A DNA stretch of 64,000 bases from Lingula anatina (taxonomy: Eukaryota; Brachiopoda; Lingulata; Lingulida; Lingulidae): NCBI RefSeq assembly GCF_001039355.2, contig NW_019775391.1, positions 1,012,169 through 1,076,168 on the forward strand, given 5' to 3'. Positions 33,401-44,042 of the stretch are shown in pieces; positions within the stretch are counted from its first letter, which is position 1; every line of letters begins with the position of its first letter. Both the position numbers and the translations under genes were made by a program. Under the pieces are notes generated by a model, which had not been told where the DNA came from, did not search any database, and worked only from the letters and a program-made list of their open reading frames with translations.

Positions 33401-36400
33401 GTATCGATGACAGCACTGAGAATTGTACAGAGAATGAAAAGAGATTGGATGGCAACTGGCAGACGACCATCTGGACTATGCGGGGCAGGTAGGAAGCATG
33501 ATAATATGATAAATGAAAATGATGAGAGAGAAATATGAATTATGAAAAACGAATTATGAATCAAAAACTTCTTTTCTTTTTCGGTATTTTGTTGATTTCA
33601 TAAGTCAAAAATAGATTACAGTGTATATGTTGGAAGTCAGACATGTTTTAAGAAGAGAATACTCTAAGTAACGTTAATCTCATAACTTAATTTTTTTTTT
33701 TTTTTTTGGATTTCAGCTCTGTTTGTTGCCTGCAGAATTCATGAATGTTACCGCACAATGAAGGAGATAATCAAAGTAGTCAAAGTTTGTGAAGCTACGT
33801 TAAGGAAGAGGTGAGGCTAGTTCAAATTTCAGAATGATGCTTGGGCAAAACTTGGCTGCTGAACTAGTCAGAGATGAAAAAATAGTGTTGTTCTACTAAT
33901 TTGAATGTATTTGTTGCTTTTTTATGCATATTGCTTCTTCTGCTTTGTTTTATTCTTTTTTGCCAGTTAACAGAGTTTTTTAAAGTGTCCTCTTTGATAA
34001 TCATGAATTATCCTTATTATTTTGTATCAAAAACAGTATCACAAAATTAATAAATGTCCAAGGTGTGAGAAGTCAGATTGTCTTTAACAAACAATGTACA
34101 CTGATTGCACAATGCAGATGATATCATTATACTGTATCCTTTTCCATATTCCAGATTAACAGAGTTTGAAGACACACCCACTAGTCAACTGACCATAGAT
34201 GAATTCCAGAGGATAGACCTGGAGGAGGAGCAGGACCCACCTTCTTTTAAGAAAAGTCGCAGAAAGGCCAAGGAGCAAGCATCAGTAAGTACCTTGCTAG
34301 TGTTTCAAAGAGCATGGTTAGTTTTCTTCAGCTTCTTTATTTTTATGGTGTCCTTGGTGCCAAATTGTAATGTGCACAAGTGTGATTTGAAAGTGAAGAA
34401 ATTGACATGGATTAAGAAGGGAAATTACATGATGTTTTTGTCATTATCTTCAAAATATTTGCCAATATTGCATCAGAAGGTATTTGTAATGCCTTTATTG
34501 TACACATAAAAAAACTATATAAGTATTGTTAAATTAATGACATTTTTTGCCTTCAGCTGGAGGAAAGTGGCAAGTTGTCAGAGGTTGTCAGTGAAGTGAG
34601 CAGCATTCAGAAAGAAATAGAACAAGCACTGGAAGCTAGAATGAAGAAGAGATGGGGAAAAGAGATGGGTAAGACACCATTATCATTCTTATGAGAAATG
34701 ATAGTTTAAAAAGCATTCCTTTACTCCTACAATAGTTTTTACTAACTGAATTCATGGAGAACTTCTCGTCTTAGGATAATGGTCAAGAATTTCATTTAAA
34801 ACTTAAAAAACCATTTTAGCTCATTTTTCAAAATGTAGAAATGTGGTTATCATTTAGATATGTATACATATAAGACTGCATTTTGGAACATTTACTCAAA
34901 AGATATTACCTTGTTTACCACTTTTTGAACCTGGAGATCAAGCTTCCAAAAAGAAATAATCTTTTTTTAATGAAATTTTTGTTTTAGCCAAAGCAGAAGC
35001 AATGCAGAATTCACTTGTAGAATCATCAAAGGACCAAGATTGCTTAGCAGAAGACGAGGATCTCATTCCATGTGGTTCAATAATCAATGACGAAACAATC
35101 GAAGCTGTACTCAGCGACCCCACAATTACCTCAGATAATGGAATCTCAGAACTGGAGGGTGTCACGTCTTCGGAACCTCTTACAGATTTAAGTGAGGACA
35201 CAACAGACAGCACTGACACTGATGTACATAATTTAGAAAAACAGGAAATGGATAGCTTATTGATGCCACCGCCCACGTATTTGACGCCCGGACAGAAACT
35301 GGCCTCTTTACGACCCACCGCGGCTAGTTTAGGTTTGATGGAAAGTGTTCAGGAGTGTTTGAAGGAGGAGGATTCTGTGGAGAAAGAAGAAGAAGAGAGT
35401 TAGTTGCACTTGGAGCCAGTATTCAGTTTCATAAAAGAATTTTGTACAGAAAATTTGTCCTCATTTTTCAAACAATATTTGGTCTACTTCAGTTCAAGAT
35501 GAAGATAAATTTAAAGTAGTCTGTGTAAATAAAGTTGAGTCTGAAACATTAGCCTTTTATTCAATTGGACTATTGTTGATTATCTATGGTCAAAGTTTAA
35601 AAGTTCAGACCAATCTTGGTAGAAAGGACCCTGCTCTTCATCATCATCATTACAAACATCTAAGTGATTGGCCAGAGAATATAGAATTAAACTTCCATTG
35701 TTCTCTTGACACTTTATAATTGTAGCACTGTCAGTTATATCCTGATCAAGTAAATCACTGGTCTACAAAGGAGTGTATTCCAGCTAACCTCCTGATAAGT
35801 AGCTCAAAGTGTGATTATTTCAATGTTAGCTGTGAAGTTATGATTCTGCAGGTGTGTTTGCATTTGTCATGTTAAGATAATATTTATATCTTATTATGAT
35901 AATAATTATTTTTTATTTTTGTTCTTTTGTAGATGGAGATCAAGAAGATGGTGAGTTGGATCTTGAAGGCATAGATGATGACGAATTGGAAAAGGTATAT
36001 TTCAGTTACTATTTTGATAAAGTTGAATTTACTGTGCTCAGAGAACAGAAATGCTTGTATTGTTCAAGAAAAAGAGAGCAAACTTAAGATCACTATTATT
36101 ACTTTGTTTTATTGAATTTCTTTGTTTTTGTTATTTCAATATTTTTGAGTAACCCTCATAATCATTTTTCCTTTCAGTTTATCCTTAACGAGGAGGAAGT
36201 GAAAAGGAAAACTGAAATGTGGATAAAACTGAATGCAGTATATATACAGGAGCAAAAAGGTGAAATCTCTTTCACAATTTAGAACAATCCTTCTATAAGT
36301 ACAGTGATTAAAGCAGACAGTAAGAATATAATTTTTGCATTGATTTATTTAAGACCAAACCTTAGACAAATATTGGTAATTTTTATTTTTAAATTGTGTT

Positions 36401-36985
36401 GTTTTTGTTGTGTGTCCTGATATGAAGAGTATATGCCATATTACTTCATAAAGTTACTAAAACTCCCTTTTCTCACATTCCTATAGAGAAAGAAGAAAAA
36501 GAAGCAAGAGAAAAAGAATTAGGAATAACAAAGCCTGAACCCAAAAAGGTAATCATTCTTTTTGAAGAAAAGTTTTCACTGAAGAAAATATCTTAAGTAA
36601 GATTATCATTATGATGTATGGCTCCTACATATAGATATGATTGTATGTTCTACTTTTCTACTATCTTGTTTAAGATTTTGTAATACATAAATTATATAAA
36701 ACTGTCATATTTTTATGATAGAAAAAACAACACAAGAAGAAGAAGCAACAATACCCAGCCAACAGTGCAGAGGAAGCTATACAGAAAATGCTGCATGAAA
36801 AGAAATTCTCGAACAAAATCAACTATGAAGTTCTCAAAGATCTGAACAGGGTGTCTGAAAGCAAGCAGGTTATAGTGGCGGAGCCCGTCCTTGGTGCCAG
36901 TACCCCAGTGAAGTCTGGGATAGGAACCCCAGATAGTAAAAGGTAGAAGTGGCTGGCTCCCTTTCTTCTTTATATCAATTTTCCT

Positions 36986-37026
<41 letters not shown>

Positions 37027-38111
37027 GTTATGTATTCTCTCCTCTTTTAGCACATTCTCTCTACCAATACTCTGGAGTTTGTCCTGTCCTTGTTTTTAAT
37101 ATGTATTTTCTCCTATTATTAATGAAATTGAGTTGAAACATGATCTAAAGTCAGGAGCAAGTTTGAATTTTCACTGCACAGAACATAACTACCTTACACA
37201 CAAAATCTGTGATAACATTGTGGTTTGTAACAAAAGATTACAAATGTTTTCCAGATTTAGAAGGACCAGCTTATCAATAGACTCGAACACAGCTGAACAA
37301 TCCCGGAAAGTAAGTTTGTCAAATTTGAAAGAAAAGAAAAAGCATAGCAGTCATTTGTTGTACTCTTTGTGCGGTACTTCTTCATTTGAGTGACTTTCTA
37401 GCCTACATTTTAATGCAGAGTATTTTGTTAATTAAATTGATTTATTTATGATATGCTGCTGTTTGATTGCTAGGAACCACCTATTAAAAAGGTTAAAGTT
37501 GAAGACAAAGTCACAGCTGCAGTCATTGTGGAAACTGGACCTGTGGACTATGCCAAAGAAGAAGGCGAGTCTTGTTCCAAATTCTCAAATTGTAACTACA
37601 TGGAGATAATTTTGTTAAATTGTCCCCAAGTGTGTATGGTGACAAGTTAAATTGTGGTAAAACTTAGATTTGTATAAAGGGAAACTTTTTCAGATGACAG
37701 AAACTTCACAATTACAAGCTTTGAATTGGACCTGAATTATGGGTTTAACTTATTTCTTATTAACTAGTAAACAGCTATATTGTGCTGTAAGTTAAATGGT
37801 CTTGGTTTGTTTAATTCAGAAGAAGCAGAGGAGGAGGAGGAGGAAGAGGAGGAGGAAGAGGAACACATCAGTGCAGCCACACTACTGGGGCATGGGGCAG
37901 GTGAGGATCACTTTGTTATTGTCTTTAAACATCTTTTCATTCTAGGGTTACTTTATACTCTGGATTAAATTCAGATTTTAGGAACCATAATCTGTATTTT
38001 CCTAAAGAAATACATAGCAGTCTGTGTGTGCTTTTAGTTAATTGGAATTTAATTCATTTAACCACCCCTTTGTTATTTGATGTATTTCAAATTATTTTAT
38101 TATTGTATGTA

Positions 38112-38163
<52 letters not shown>

Positions 38164-38223
38164 GTTTTTAATGCAGAAATGGAAGATTACCATGATGGGT
38201 ATGATGTGGATGATTTGGATTAA
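26388..38223 (+). CDS. BRF1: BRF1, TFIIB-related subunit of RNA polymerase III factor TFIIIB
   Basis: BRF1 recruits RNA polymerase III to tRNA and 5S genes with TBP and BDP1. Seventeen coding exons: 26388-26571, 26953-27030, 27594-27767, 28129-28233, 33339-33488, 33717-33810, 34155-34284, 34557-34668, 34988-35398, 35933-35994, 36178-36259, 36487-36548, 36722-36942, 37255-37309, 37474-37564, 37820-37900 and 38177-38223. The joined frame gives 712 residues (human 677). Exon 1 carries the zinc ribbon (CQHC and CTSC pairs). Exons 3-6 are the two cyclin folds ([37 protein letters not shown] follows in exon 7). Exons 10-13 encode the conserved BRF1 homology region ([30 protein letters not shown]). 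The C terminus is acidic. The ATG at 26388 is chosen; the frame upstream is non-ATG and crosses an acceptor. Exon 9 must end at 35398 (donor GTTAGT), not at the in-frame TAG at 35401. Intron 15 starts with GC. Intron 4 contains the BTBD6-type gene. Confidence 0.96.
26916..26949 (+). repeat. (ATT)n microsatellite touching the BRF1 exon 2 acceptor
   Basis: About eleven ATT units run to within three bases of the exon 2 acceptor AG (26951-26952). The usual pyrimidine tract is replaced by this repeat. Confidence 0.9.
27078..27332. mobile_element. Short inverted-repeat element (MITE) with TA flanks, BRF1 intron 2
   Basis: 255 bp bounded by near-perfect inverted repeats: left CTGACAGTCAATGAAAACGC, right its complement ending GACTGTCAG at 27332. 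Both ends are flanked by TA (27076-27077 and 27333-27334). TIRs are about 24 bp (through ATCA). A TA duplication fits the Tc1/mariner group. No transposase is present. Confidence 0.85.
27450..27490 (+). repeat. (TTTA)n microsatellite
   Basis: About ten TTTA units in BRF1 intron 2, about 100 bp before the exon 3 acceptor at 27593. Confidence 0.95.
29567..29572 (-). terminator. BTBD6-type gene polyadenylation signal
   Basis: TTTATT on the plus strand reads AATAAA on the minus strand, 231 bp beyond the stop codon of the nested gene. It allows the transcript to end well within the BRF1 intron. Confidence 0.45.
29803..32027 (-). CDS. BTBD6: BTB-BACK-PHR protein (BTBD6/BTBD3 type), nested in BRF1 intron 4
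   Basis: Cullin-3 adaptor family member with a C-terminal PHR domain. Two coding exons on the minus strand: 32027-31576 (donor GTAAGT) and 30835-29803 (acceptor TTCAG), joined inside a Lys codon; 494 residues, as in vertebrate BTBD6. Exon 1 has a polar N-terminal region and the first half of BTB ([46 protein letters not shown]). Exon 2 completes BTB ([20 protein letters not shown]), then BACK ([12 protein letters not shown]), then PHR ([37 protein letters not shown], ending [14 protein letters not shown]). It matches BTBD6 residue for residue over long stretches; BTBD3 and BTBD2/1 are the alternatives. It is wholly contained in the 5.1-kb intron between BRF1 exons 4 and 5, on the opposite strand, so the two transcripts overlap as primary RNAs but share no exon. 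Confidence 0.95.
31123..31462. mobile_element. 340-bp inverted-repeat element (MITE-like) in the BTBD6 intron
   Basis: Left end CACTAGTGGGCTTGATTTAG; the reverse complement of the right end begins CACTAGTGGGCCAGATTTGG. The inverted similarity continues for about 75 bp on each arm through AGTCTTAAAGTGCAATTTAAG-like and GATCTTA blocks, with about 20% mismatch. The middle has a small GAGGTRTCC(T/C)CCATTGTGA direct repeat. No transposase and no clear target-site duplication. The inner intron sequence of the nested gene is thus mostly this element. Confidence 0.8.
36983..37026 (+). repeat. (TC)n(AC)n compound microsatellite
   Basis: In BRF1 intron 13: about 14 TC units passing straight into about eight CA units. 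Confidence 0.95.
38112..38163 (+). repeat. (ATT)n microsatellite before BRF1 exon 17
   Basis: About seventeen ATT units ending 13 bases before the final acceptor AG (38175-38176), separated by ATTGTTTTTAATGCAG. Confidence 0.95.
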
Positions 38224-38566
38224 TTGCTGCAGTGGACAGGACATGGTTTATCTGAATATTACTTGCTGTTTCTCCAGAAATTAAATGAAAAATTGGACTA
38301 TCTGGGCTACAGCTATCTAGCCACTGAAAAGAATTGATAAAAGTTTACATCGCATGCTGATGATGGTGATATTTTTCTTGTAACTTAAAGCAGTGAGAAT
38401 GACCCATATAATAGACTATTGAAAAAATGATATGTGATAAGAAAGGTATCATGAATTATACATGTCGTTTATGAAATTTTTAAAGAAGTAATCTTTTATT
38501 CAGTATTATTTTTGGTACTTGAAAGACTTTGGAAGGAAAAATTACATTTTGGAAATATCCAACAAT

Positions 38567-38572
38567 AATAAA
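38567..38572 (+). terminator. BRF1 polyadenylation signal
   Basis: AATAAA in AACAATAATAAAAGTTC, followed by a T/G-rich run (TTTAATCTTTGTAAGC). Confidence 0.55.
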
Positions 38573-38757
38573 AGTTCTTTAATCTTTGTAAGCTTATAAG
38601 TCGTAAGGTTTGCTTGCTCCAATTATATACATATTCTAAGTATAATTTAGGATCAATTCCCATGGTTTTCAGATGTAATTCTGTTGTTCATAACAAGATA
38701 AACAACAGTTCTATGGTGTTTTGAGCATTGAAATGGTGGCAAACTGGACAACATGCT

Positions 38758-38926
38758 GGGGTAGCGCTAACACTCGCCAATTTAGCCAAATGGTAAAACT
38801 GACTTAAATTGGCTAAAGAAAAAGGGCATGATTTGACATGTTTTAGCCAGATTATAACCATTTTAGGAACAATTTGACAAAAATGAGGTGATTTGGCTAA
38901 ACGTAAATAATTGCTAGCACTACCCC
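38758..38926. mobile_element. 169-bp inverted-repeat element (MITE-like)
   Basis: Begins GGGGTAGCGCTAACA and ends TGCTAGCACTACCCC, whose complement GGGGTAGTGCTAGCA matches at 13 of 15 positions. Inside, GGCTAAA/TTTAGCC motifs recur in both orientations. No transposase. An ACATG string lies near both ends, but at different distances, so I do not claim a target-site duplication. The 98-residue open frame on the minus strand over this block is not a gene. Confidence 0.7.
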
Positions 38927-40523
38927 ATACATGGTTTAGCTTATATTGGACACTGATGCTGGAAAAAGCAGGATGAAATATCATTTTTGACTTTATAAAA
39001 TTAGATAGCTTGTGAAACTATATTTTGGCAGGTAACTGTATTGCACAAACTATGAATGAATATTTGTTGTTTTTTGAAACTTAGATCATTGCAAGAGTAT
39101 TATCGTTTATTTCCAAGTGAAATGTTAATTGATGACTGATGTAATGAGAACAATCTGTATCGTAGAGTACTTTTTAAAAACCCCGTACTGTGATGTGTAA
39201 TTTGAAAAAGTGGTGTCATACGGAGACATTTTTGTGTATAACAGCAGCAGAAAGTTACCTCTATAGTCTTTTGCTCAAAATGAAACTTAAAACATGAGTA
39301 GCATGCTTAAATTTTACTGGTAATGTTTTTCTTTCTTTTTAGAGAAAATTTCATATTGACACTTTTTTTGTGGTTTAGGAGTAGCAAAAGGGCCAACAAA
39401 CATTTGGGCAGTCACATTGTATGAATTGTTAAGTGTAATTGGTTAGTCAAAAGTGCACATATCTGTTAAGTGTCTTTATTACTTTGAGCAAGGGTTAACG
39501 TATTTAAAGTTGATTTGGTACGTGTGTTTTGTTTTAAGATGGAATTTTACTAGGTTTATCAGCAAAGTTTGTTTTTTATTTTGGGAATAATTTTTAAATT
39601 GTCAGTTTTAGAACTTAATCCATCCGTAGTCTGCATGACCAAGAATCTTTGAAAAAAAGTAGTTATTTATAAAAAAGATTTCTTTTCATTATTTTACACT
39701 TAAAAATTTAAAATGGTAGATCTATAATTTTCTAATTTTCAGTATTCCAAGCAAATTGATTGCAATTTGGGTGTTTTTTTAGAAAAAGATTTTGGGAACG
39801 AAAGTAAATCTTGCTTTTTTGTTTTGCATGAAGAGCATGGGAAACATATGGGCAAATAAGTAGATACTTTTTCCTTTTTAAGTGGGTTCTTTTTAAGTTT
39901 AAAAAGTTCAAGCCTATAACAATATTTGATGTTTGTGTCCCTTAGAAATATCCAGTTCTGTACATATTTCATGTGAAGCAAAGTTAATATTGTAATATTT
40001 ATTAATTTTATACATATCTTCTTATCATAAATATGTAAATTATCTAGTGCAGAAGTGTATGTGTATAACAGTTGTATTGCACCATGTGAATAAACATGTC
40101 CAACCACTTATTAGATTTTTCACAAATGATGGAAATCATGAATACTAAGTTCTGGACCAAAGCCAGAATATAAACAATTAAATATTTAGGTGGGAACGGA
40201 CTTGAAAAAAATATGAAATTGTCAGCACCCATCGAGAGTACAAAATGCAATACTTAATAGAATTTGGGGGGGGTGGGGGGGACAAACCACTTTATCACTG
40301 GTTTCTAACATTTTGTAAAGCCTGTCTGGACCCTATTTGTTCTGAGTTTAAAATTCATACTTGCAAGTGGATTATTTGTAGCGCCTTTGGTACTCAAATA
40401 TGTAGACACTCACTGAAGGAAAAGTAAGAGAAATCTGATATAATAGACTAGAAGGAAAAAAGGCTTACGCTATTATAAGGTAAAATGGAAACCTTTTTCA
40501 AAAATCGCTGTTATAAGGAACAT

Positions 40524-40639
40524 GGCAGCAAAGCTGTCAAATGTAGACAAAATGCAGAAAATGGGTCATTTTGTCAATTTTGATACAATAATAATTAATG
40601 CGTATTCAATCAACACTAAAATTTAATCATGCACAGCAG
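40524..40639 (-). repeat. Dispersed repeat family R1, copy 3 (inverted)
   Basis: On the minus strand it reads CTGCTGTGCATGATTAAATT ... ATTGTATCAAAATTGACAAA ... CTACATTTGACAGCTTTGCT, matching the two plus-strand copies in order. The shared 3' boundary GCTTTGCTGCC suggests a defined element end. Confidence 0.7.
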
Positions 40640-40783
40640 AAGTGAACTAAGGCTAGGCAAAATAAACTTTAAAAAAATCATATTTGCTTCTACATTTTAT
40701 TCAGCAATTTTTAGCTGGCATTTTTAGCTTCATTCAGTTTTTTTGGCTGTCAAAAACAAAGTGGCAGTATTTTCATGATAAAG

Positions 40784-42017
40784 TTACAGCTTGAAACAAT
40801 AAACATCTGCCTTTCCACTAGCATTTTGGTCAATCCAGCCCTTATGTCCAGTTGTCAGGGATCTGCTACTCCCACAACCAGGTCTAGGGTAACGGATAGG
40901 AAGGTAAATTTTCCCATCGGCTGCCCAACCAAATGCACAGACATCCAGTCCATCTTCCCATGCAGCTTGCAGTTGGGCTGGCGTTGCAATTGTGGCACCG
41001 CGTTCAATGCATGCCTGTTGAGCTTCATTAAAGGATAGTTTGTACCAACCTTCAGATGACTGAACATGGAAGACTGGAACTTAGAAGAATAATTCTTGGT
41101 TAGTATTAGTAATAATTTCAAGATGTGTAAAAAGTGCTCCTAATGTATAAACAAATAACTGGCCATGACTCTAATATCTACATATATTGACATTTGATCA
41201 GGCATATTTTCCCCGTTTGTTGTCCTGCTTGACTTATACACAGTGGACATACATTGTCAAGCATACCGACATGTACAGGTTGAATTGATAAAATCAAATT
41301 TTAGTTGAGGTTTGATTAAGTTTACTTCATCAATCACAAAAAAAAAAAAAAAATGCAGATTAAGTTTACTGCATCAATCACAAAAAAAAAAAAAAGTCAA
41401 GCGCAGAGTTGAAGGATAGCATTTTTAAAGGACAAAAATGATATGTTAAATACATTTTGATACAATTTTTAGAATACCTGAACATTTCAATTGGCACAAA
41501 GAAAAGTGTCAAAAGAGATCAAAACTAACCCCCTTTTTTCACTTAATAATATATATGCCCTTGATGAGTCCAATGCTGTAAAAATACCTACTATGCTGTC
41601 TTCTTGCATTTTCTTCCATCAGCGTCTTCAAAGCCCGCAGTTGTTTCTGGAGGTTTCGGACACCTTTTTGGGTGTAAGCCTTGAGGTCATCAATACTCTG
41701 CTTCATATCTTTAAGCTCTTGGATTTCTACAATGCCAGTAACACCAGTAACCTGTAACCAGGGAGAAAAGTGGCAAATTATGTTTATGTTCCATTTATTT
41801 ATTTTTTTATACTTTGTCATATTTATTGTCAGTTATCTAATGGTAGGTTAGGGTTTTTGGCCTTTGAATCTATTTTTCACTAGACTAGGAAAAAATTATA
41901 TATGACTGGTAAGTTCTGTACACAATGACTTACCTGCTCAGCACCGCAAGTGAAAGAGAAGTTTGCACTTGTTAGGAAGGCAGTCAAGACAGTGCACAAG
42001 CAAAATTTCCACAGCAT
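40784..42017 (-). CDS. Small secreted Link-domain (hyaluronan-binding type) protein
   Basis: Three exons on the minus strand: 42017-41934, 41751-41592 and 41073-40784, phases 0 and 1, giving 177 residues. Exon 1 is a signal peptide (MLWKFCLCTVLTAFLTSANF). Exon 2 encodes a charged, Leu/Lys-rich helix likely to form a coiled coil (EIQELKDMKQSIDDLKAY, then LQKQLRALKTLMEENARR). Exon 3 is one Link module: VFHV-type start, NEAQQACIERGATIATPAQL, then DVCAFGWAADG, YPRPGCG and a final Cys in VYCFKL. The four cysteines sit as in link protein, aggrecan and TSG-6. Known Link modules bind hyaluronan; whether this one does cannot be told here. A coiled coil plus a single Link module suggests an oligomeric lectin-like secreted protein. 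The exon 2 donor is at 41591 (GTAGGT), since the GT four bases later breaks the frame. It converges on BRF1. Confidence 0.88.
41314..41395 (+). repeat. 44-bp direct repeat with poly-A in the Link gene intron
   Basis: GATTAAGTTTACTKCATCAATCAC followed by an A-run occurs at 41314 and again at 41358. A tandem duplication of a short A-rich segment. Confidence 0.85.
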
Positions 42018-44042
42018 CCTGAAGAGTTGAGTCCGTCTGCTTATTCTGTGATGGCAAGTCGTGTCTGTTTAACAGTAATTATTTGGTGCATGTCTTTATA
42101 AGCATAACATGTCTAGTGGAAGTTATACCTGGCACTGGTAGACTGAAACCAATTTACCACAAGAACTTATTGTCATTAAGTGGGTGCCCTCTGTAATAAT
42201 CCATGCAAATAAATTAGCTGAACTTGGACATTGGATGTAGTTAATAAGGTGTCATTTAACTACTTGCTTAATAACAAAAAATAACAGATACTGATACATA
42301 AAGTAGGTGTAGCACTTATAGGGATCTCTCTCAGTCTGTTTAAATTTTGTGTTAATGCACCTTTTTTTACTGCAGCAAGTGACCATGCAGCCAATGTAAA
42401 AACAAATCGTGGTCTTATCATTTATTTATTTCTCAGAACTCAAATTAAGATAATCAAATCAAAAAAGACTATGATCAAAGACTTGACATCTAGATTGGAT
42501 CATCTATTATTGAGATTTCAGTCTTAAAGTGTGCAACCCAAAGCTTTCTAAGTCTTTGGCCAAAAATAATTATGTATTCACATCCACTGAAATTTTAAGG
42601 AAAGCGGCTTTGATATCAAGATTGGGTCATTTATTATTGACATTTCAATCTAAAAGTGTGCAACCCAAAGCATTCATATTCTCTAGCCCAAAATAATTAT
42701 GTGGACACAACCACTGAGATCTTAAGGAAATCAGCTTTGACATCAAGATTGTGTCATTTATTATTGACATATCTTTTTAAAATGGACCCAAAGCATGCAA
42801 CCCAAAGCATTCAGTGGTAGTACCATCTGATTGTATCATTTATTATTACTGTTCAGTTTATTAAATTTGGTAATGAAAATCCAAATGTAGCAGTTATGTA
42901 AACAGTTTCCTTATTATTTTTCATGATTTCTAGGAAACAAAAATCATTGAGGGGTAAGGGTGTTCACGCTGCTATTAAGTATACATGTATGACTACTCTT
43001 AAACTTTGTACTAAGTAAACATTTTCATAAAGTTAAAATGAATTCAAATACGGAATACCACTACTCTCTCTTCAATACGATAATTTTCATGGTGGAATTC
43101 CTTTGTGTAACGTAATAAATGCAAGACACAGAAGGTAGTTTTTGATGTTTTGCGACACATAATATTTATAAAAACAAAAGCAAAGTTAAAAATCCCAATG
43201 GTTTTGTGTAGATGACATTTCTAAATTCAGAATTAACCTACTCTTCTCCAACCCACATTTTCCATCTCACGGGCAAAGGCAAATTTTTTTTTTTTTTTTT
43301 GTAAGAAATGTGTCCATTTTCAAGTCTCTACAGTATAATATCCCAAGTTTTGGGGTTCAGTAGGCTGTAGTCTCTATGTTCCAATGGTCTGAAAAATTTG
43401 AATAAAAGAACTGTTTCGCATGTTCTTTCCTTATCATAATACTTTAAAATAAGAATGACTTTGAAGATGTTCTTTGTTATTGATTTTTGTTTTAAATATT
43501 TTTCTTTTTAATTTTTGTTTTATGTATTTTTATTCATTTATTTATTTATTTTATTTTTGTTTTAACATTAAGTAAGTGAGTAAGAGTATTGCATAAGGCC
43601 CCTGCTATTTCGCCTTTGATGACCATTATGCAGGATTTGAAGAACATCATCGTTAATGAATTGTTGTGTGATGAAACTTCCTGATAAAAGAGCACCCCGT
43701 CGTCATGTGATTGATAGTAAATTGGTTATTTAGGGTACACTCCTGCATCCCGGCTAGAAATTAATGAAGTCCTGATGATATTGCGCATTTAAATTTCAAT
43801 TAAAAAAAATTAAATTTTTAAATTTTTAATTTAAACTAAAATAGCCCACGCTCTATCTCATAAATAAGTAAAATACTTGTTGAGCGCAATGTAAAGATAA
43901 TTTGCTGCAAAAAATATTGTTTTAAGACAGTCAAACACACAAAACATTTCGTCAAAATAAGTGTCATTTTATTATAATCACCATAAAAAAGGACAATGTC
44001 TCGATCTTAATTAAATTGTTTCCTTTGAAAGGCAGACGCTAC
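42018..44042. other. Spacer upstream of the Link-domain gene
   Basis: No coding exon visible. It must include the Link gene promoter (just above 42017) and the 3' end of the cysteine-rich gene (just below 44043). The 127-bp minisatellite at 42485-42855 lies in it, with T-rich low-complexity sequence at 43286-43303 and 43500-43560. Confidence 0.5.
42485..42855 (+). repeat. 127-bp diverged tandem repeat, about 2.7 copies
   Basis: Units start at 42485, 42612 and 42739 with GAYATCWAGATTGKRTCATY-like sequence and contain TGCAACCCAAAGC and AATAATTATGT blocks; a partial fourth start is at about 42827. Spacing is exactly 127 bp twice. Confidence 0.85.

Larger units (their letters stand above)
38224..40783. 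other. BRF1 3' UTR and convergent spacer to the Link-domain gene
   Basis: No coding exon visible. AATAAA at 38567-38572 is the best BRF1 polyadenylation signal (344 bp after the stop); a second at about 40089 is possible. The spacer contains a TIR element at 38758-38926 and R1 repeat copy 3 at 40524-40639. Confidence 0.6.

Noticed and set aside
35401-35403. In-frame TAG as the end of BRF1
   Set aside because: A GTTAGT donor just before it joins in phase to exon 10, which begins the well-conserved [10 protein letters not shown] region; seven more conserved exons follow.
38688-38984. 98-codon minus-strand frame
   Set aside because: It coincides with the inverted-repeat element at 38758-38926; no recognisable domain.
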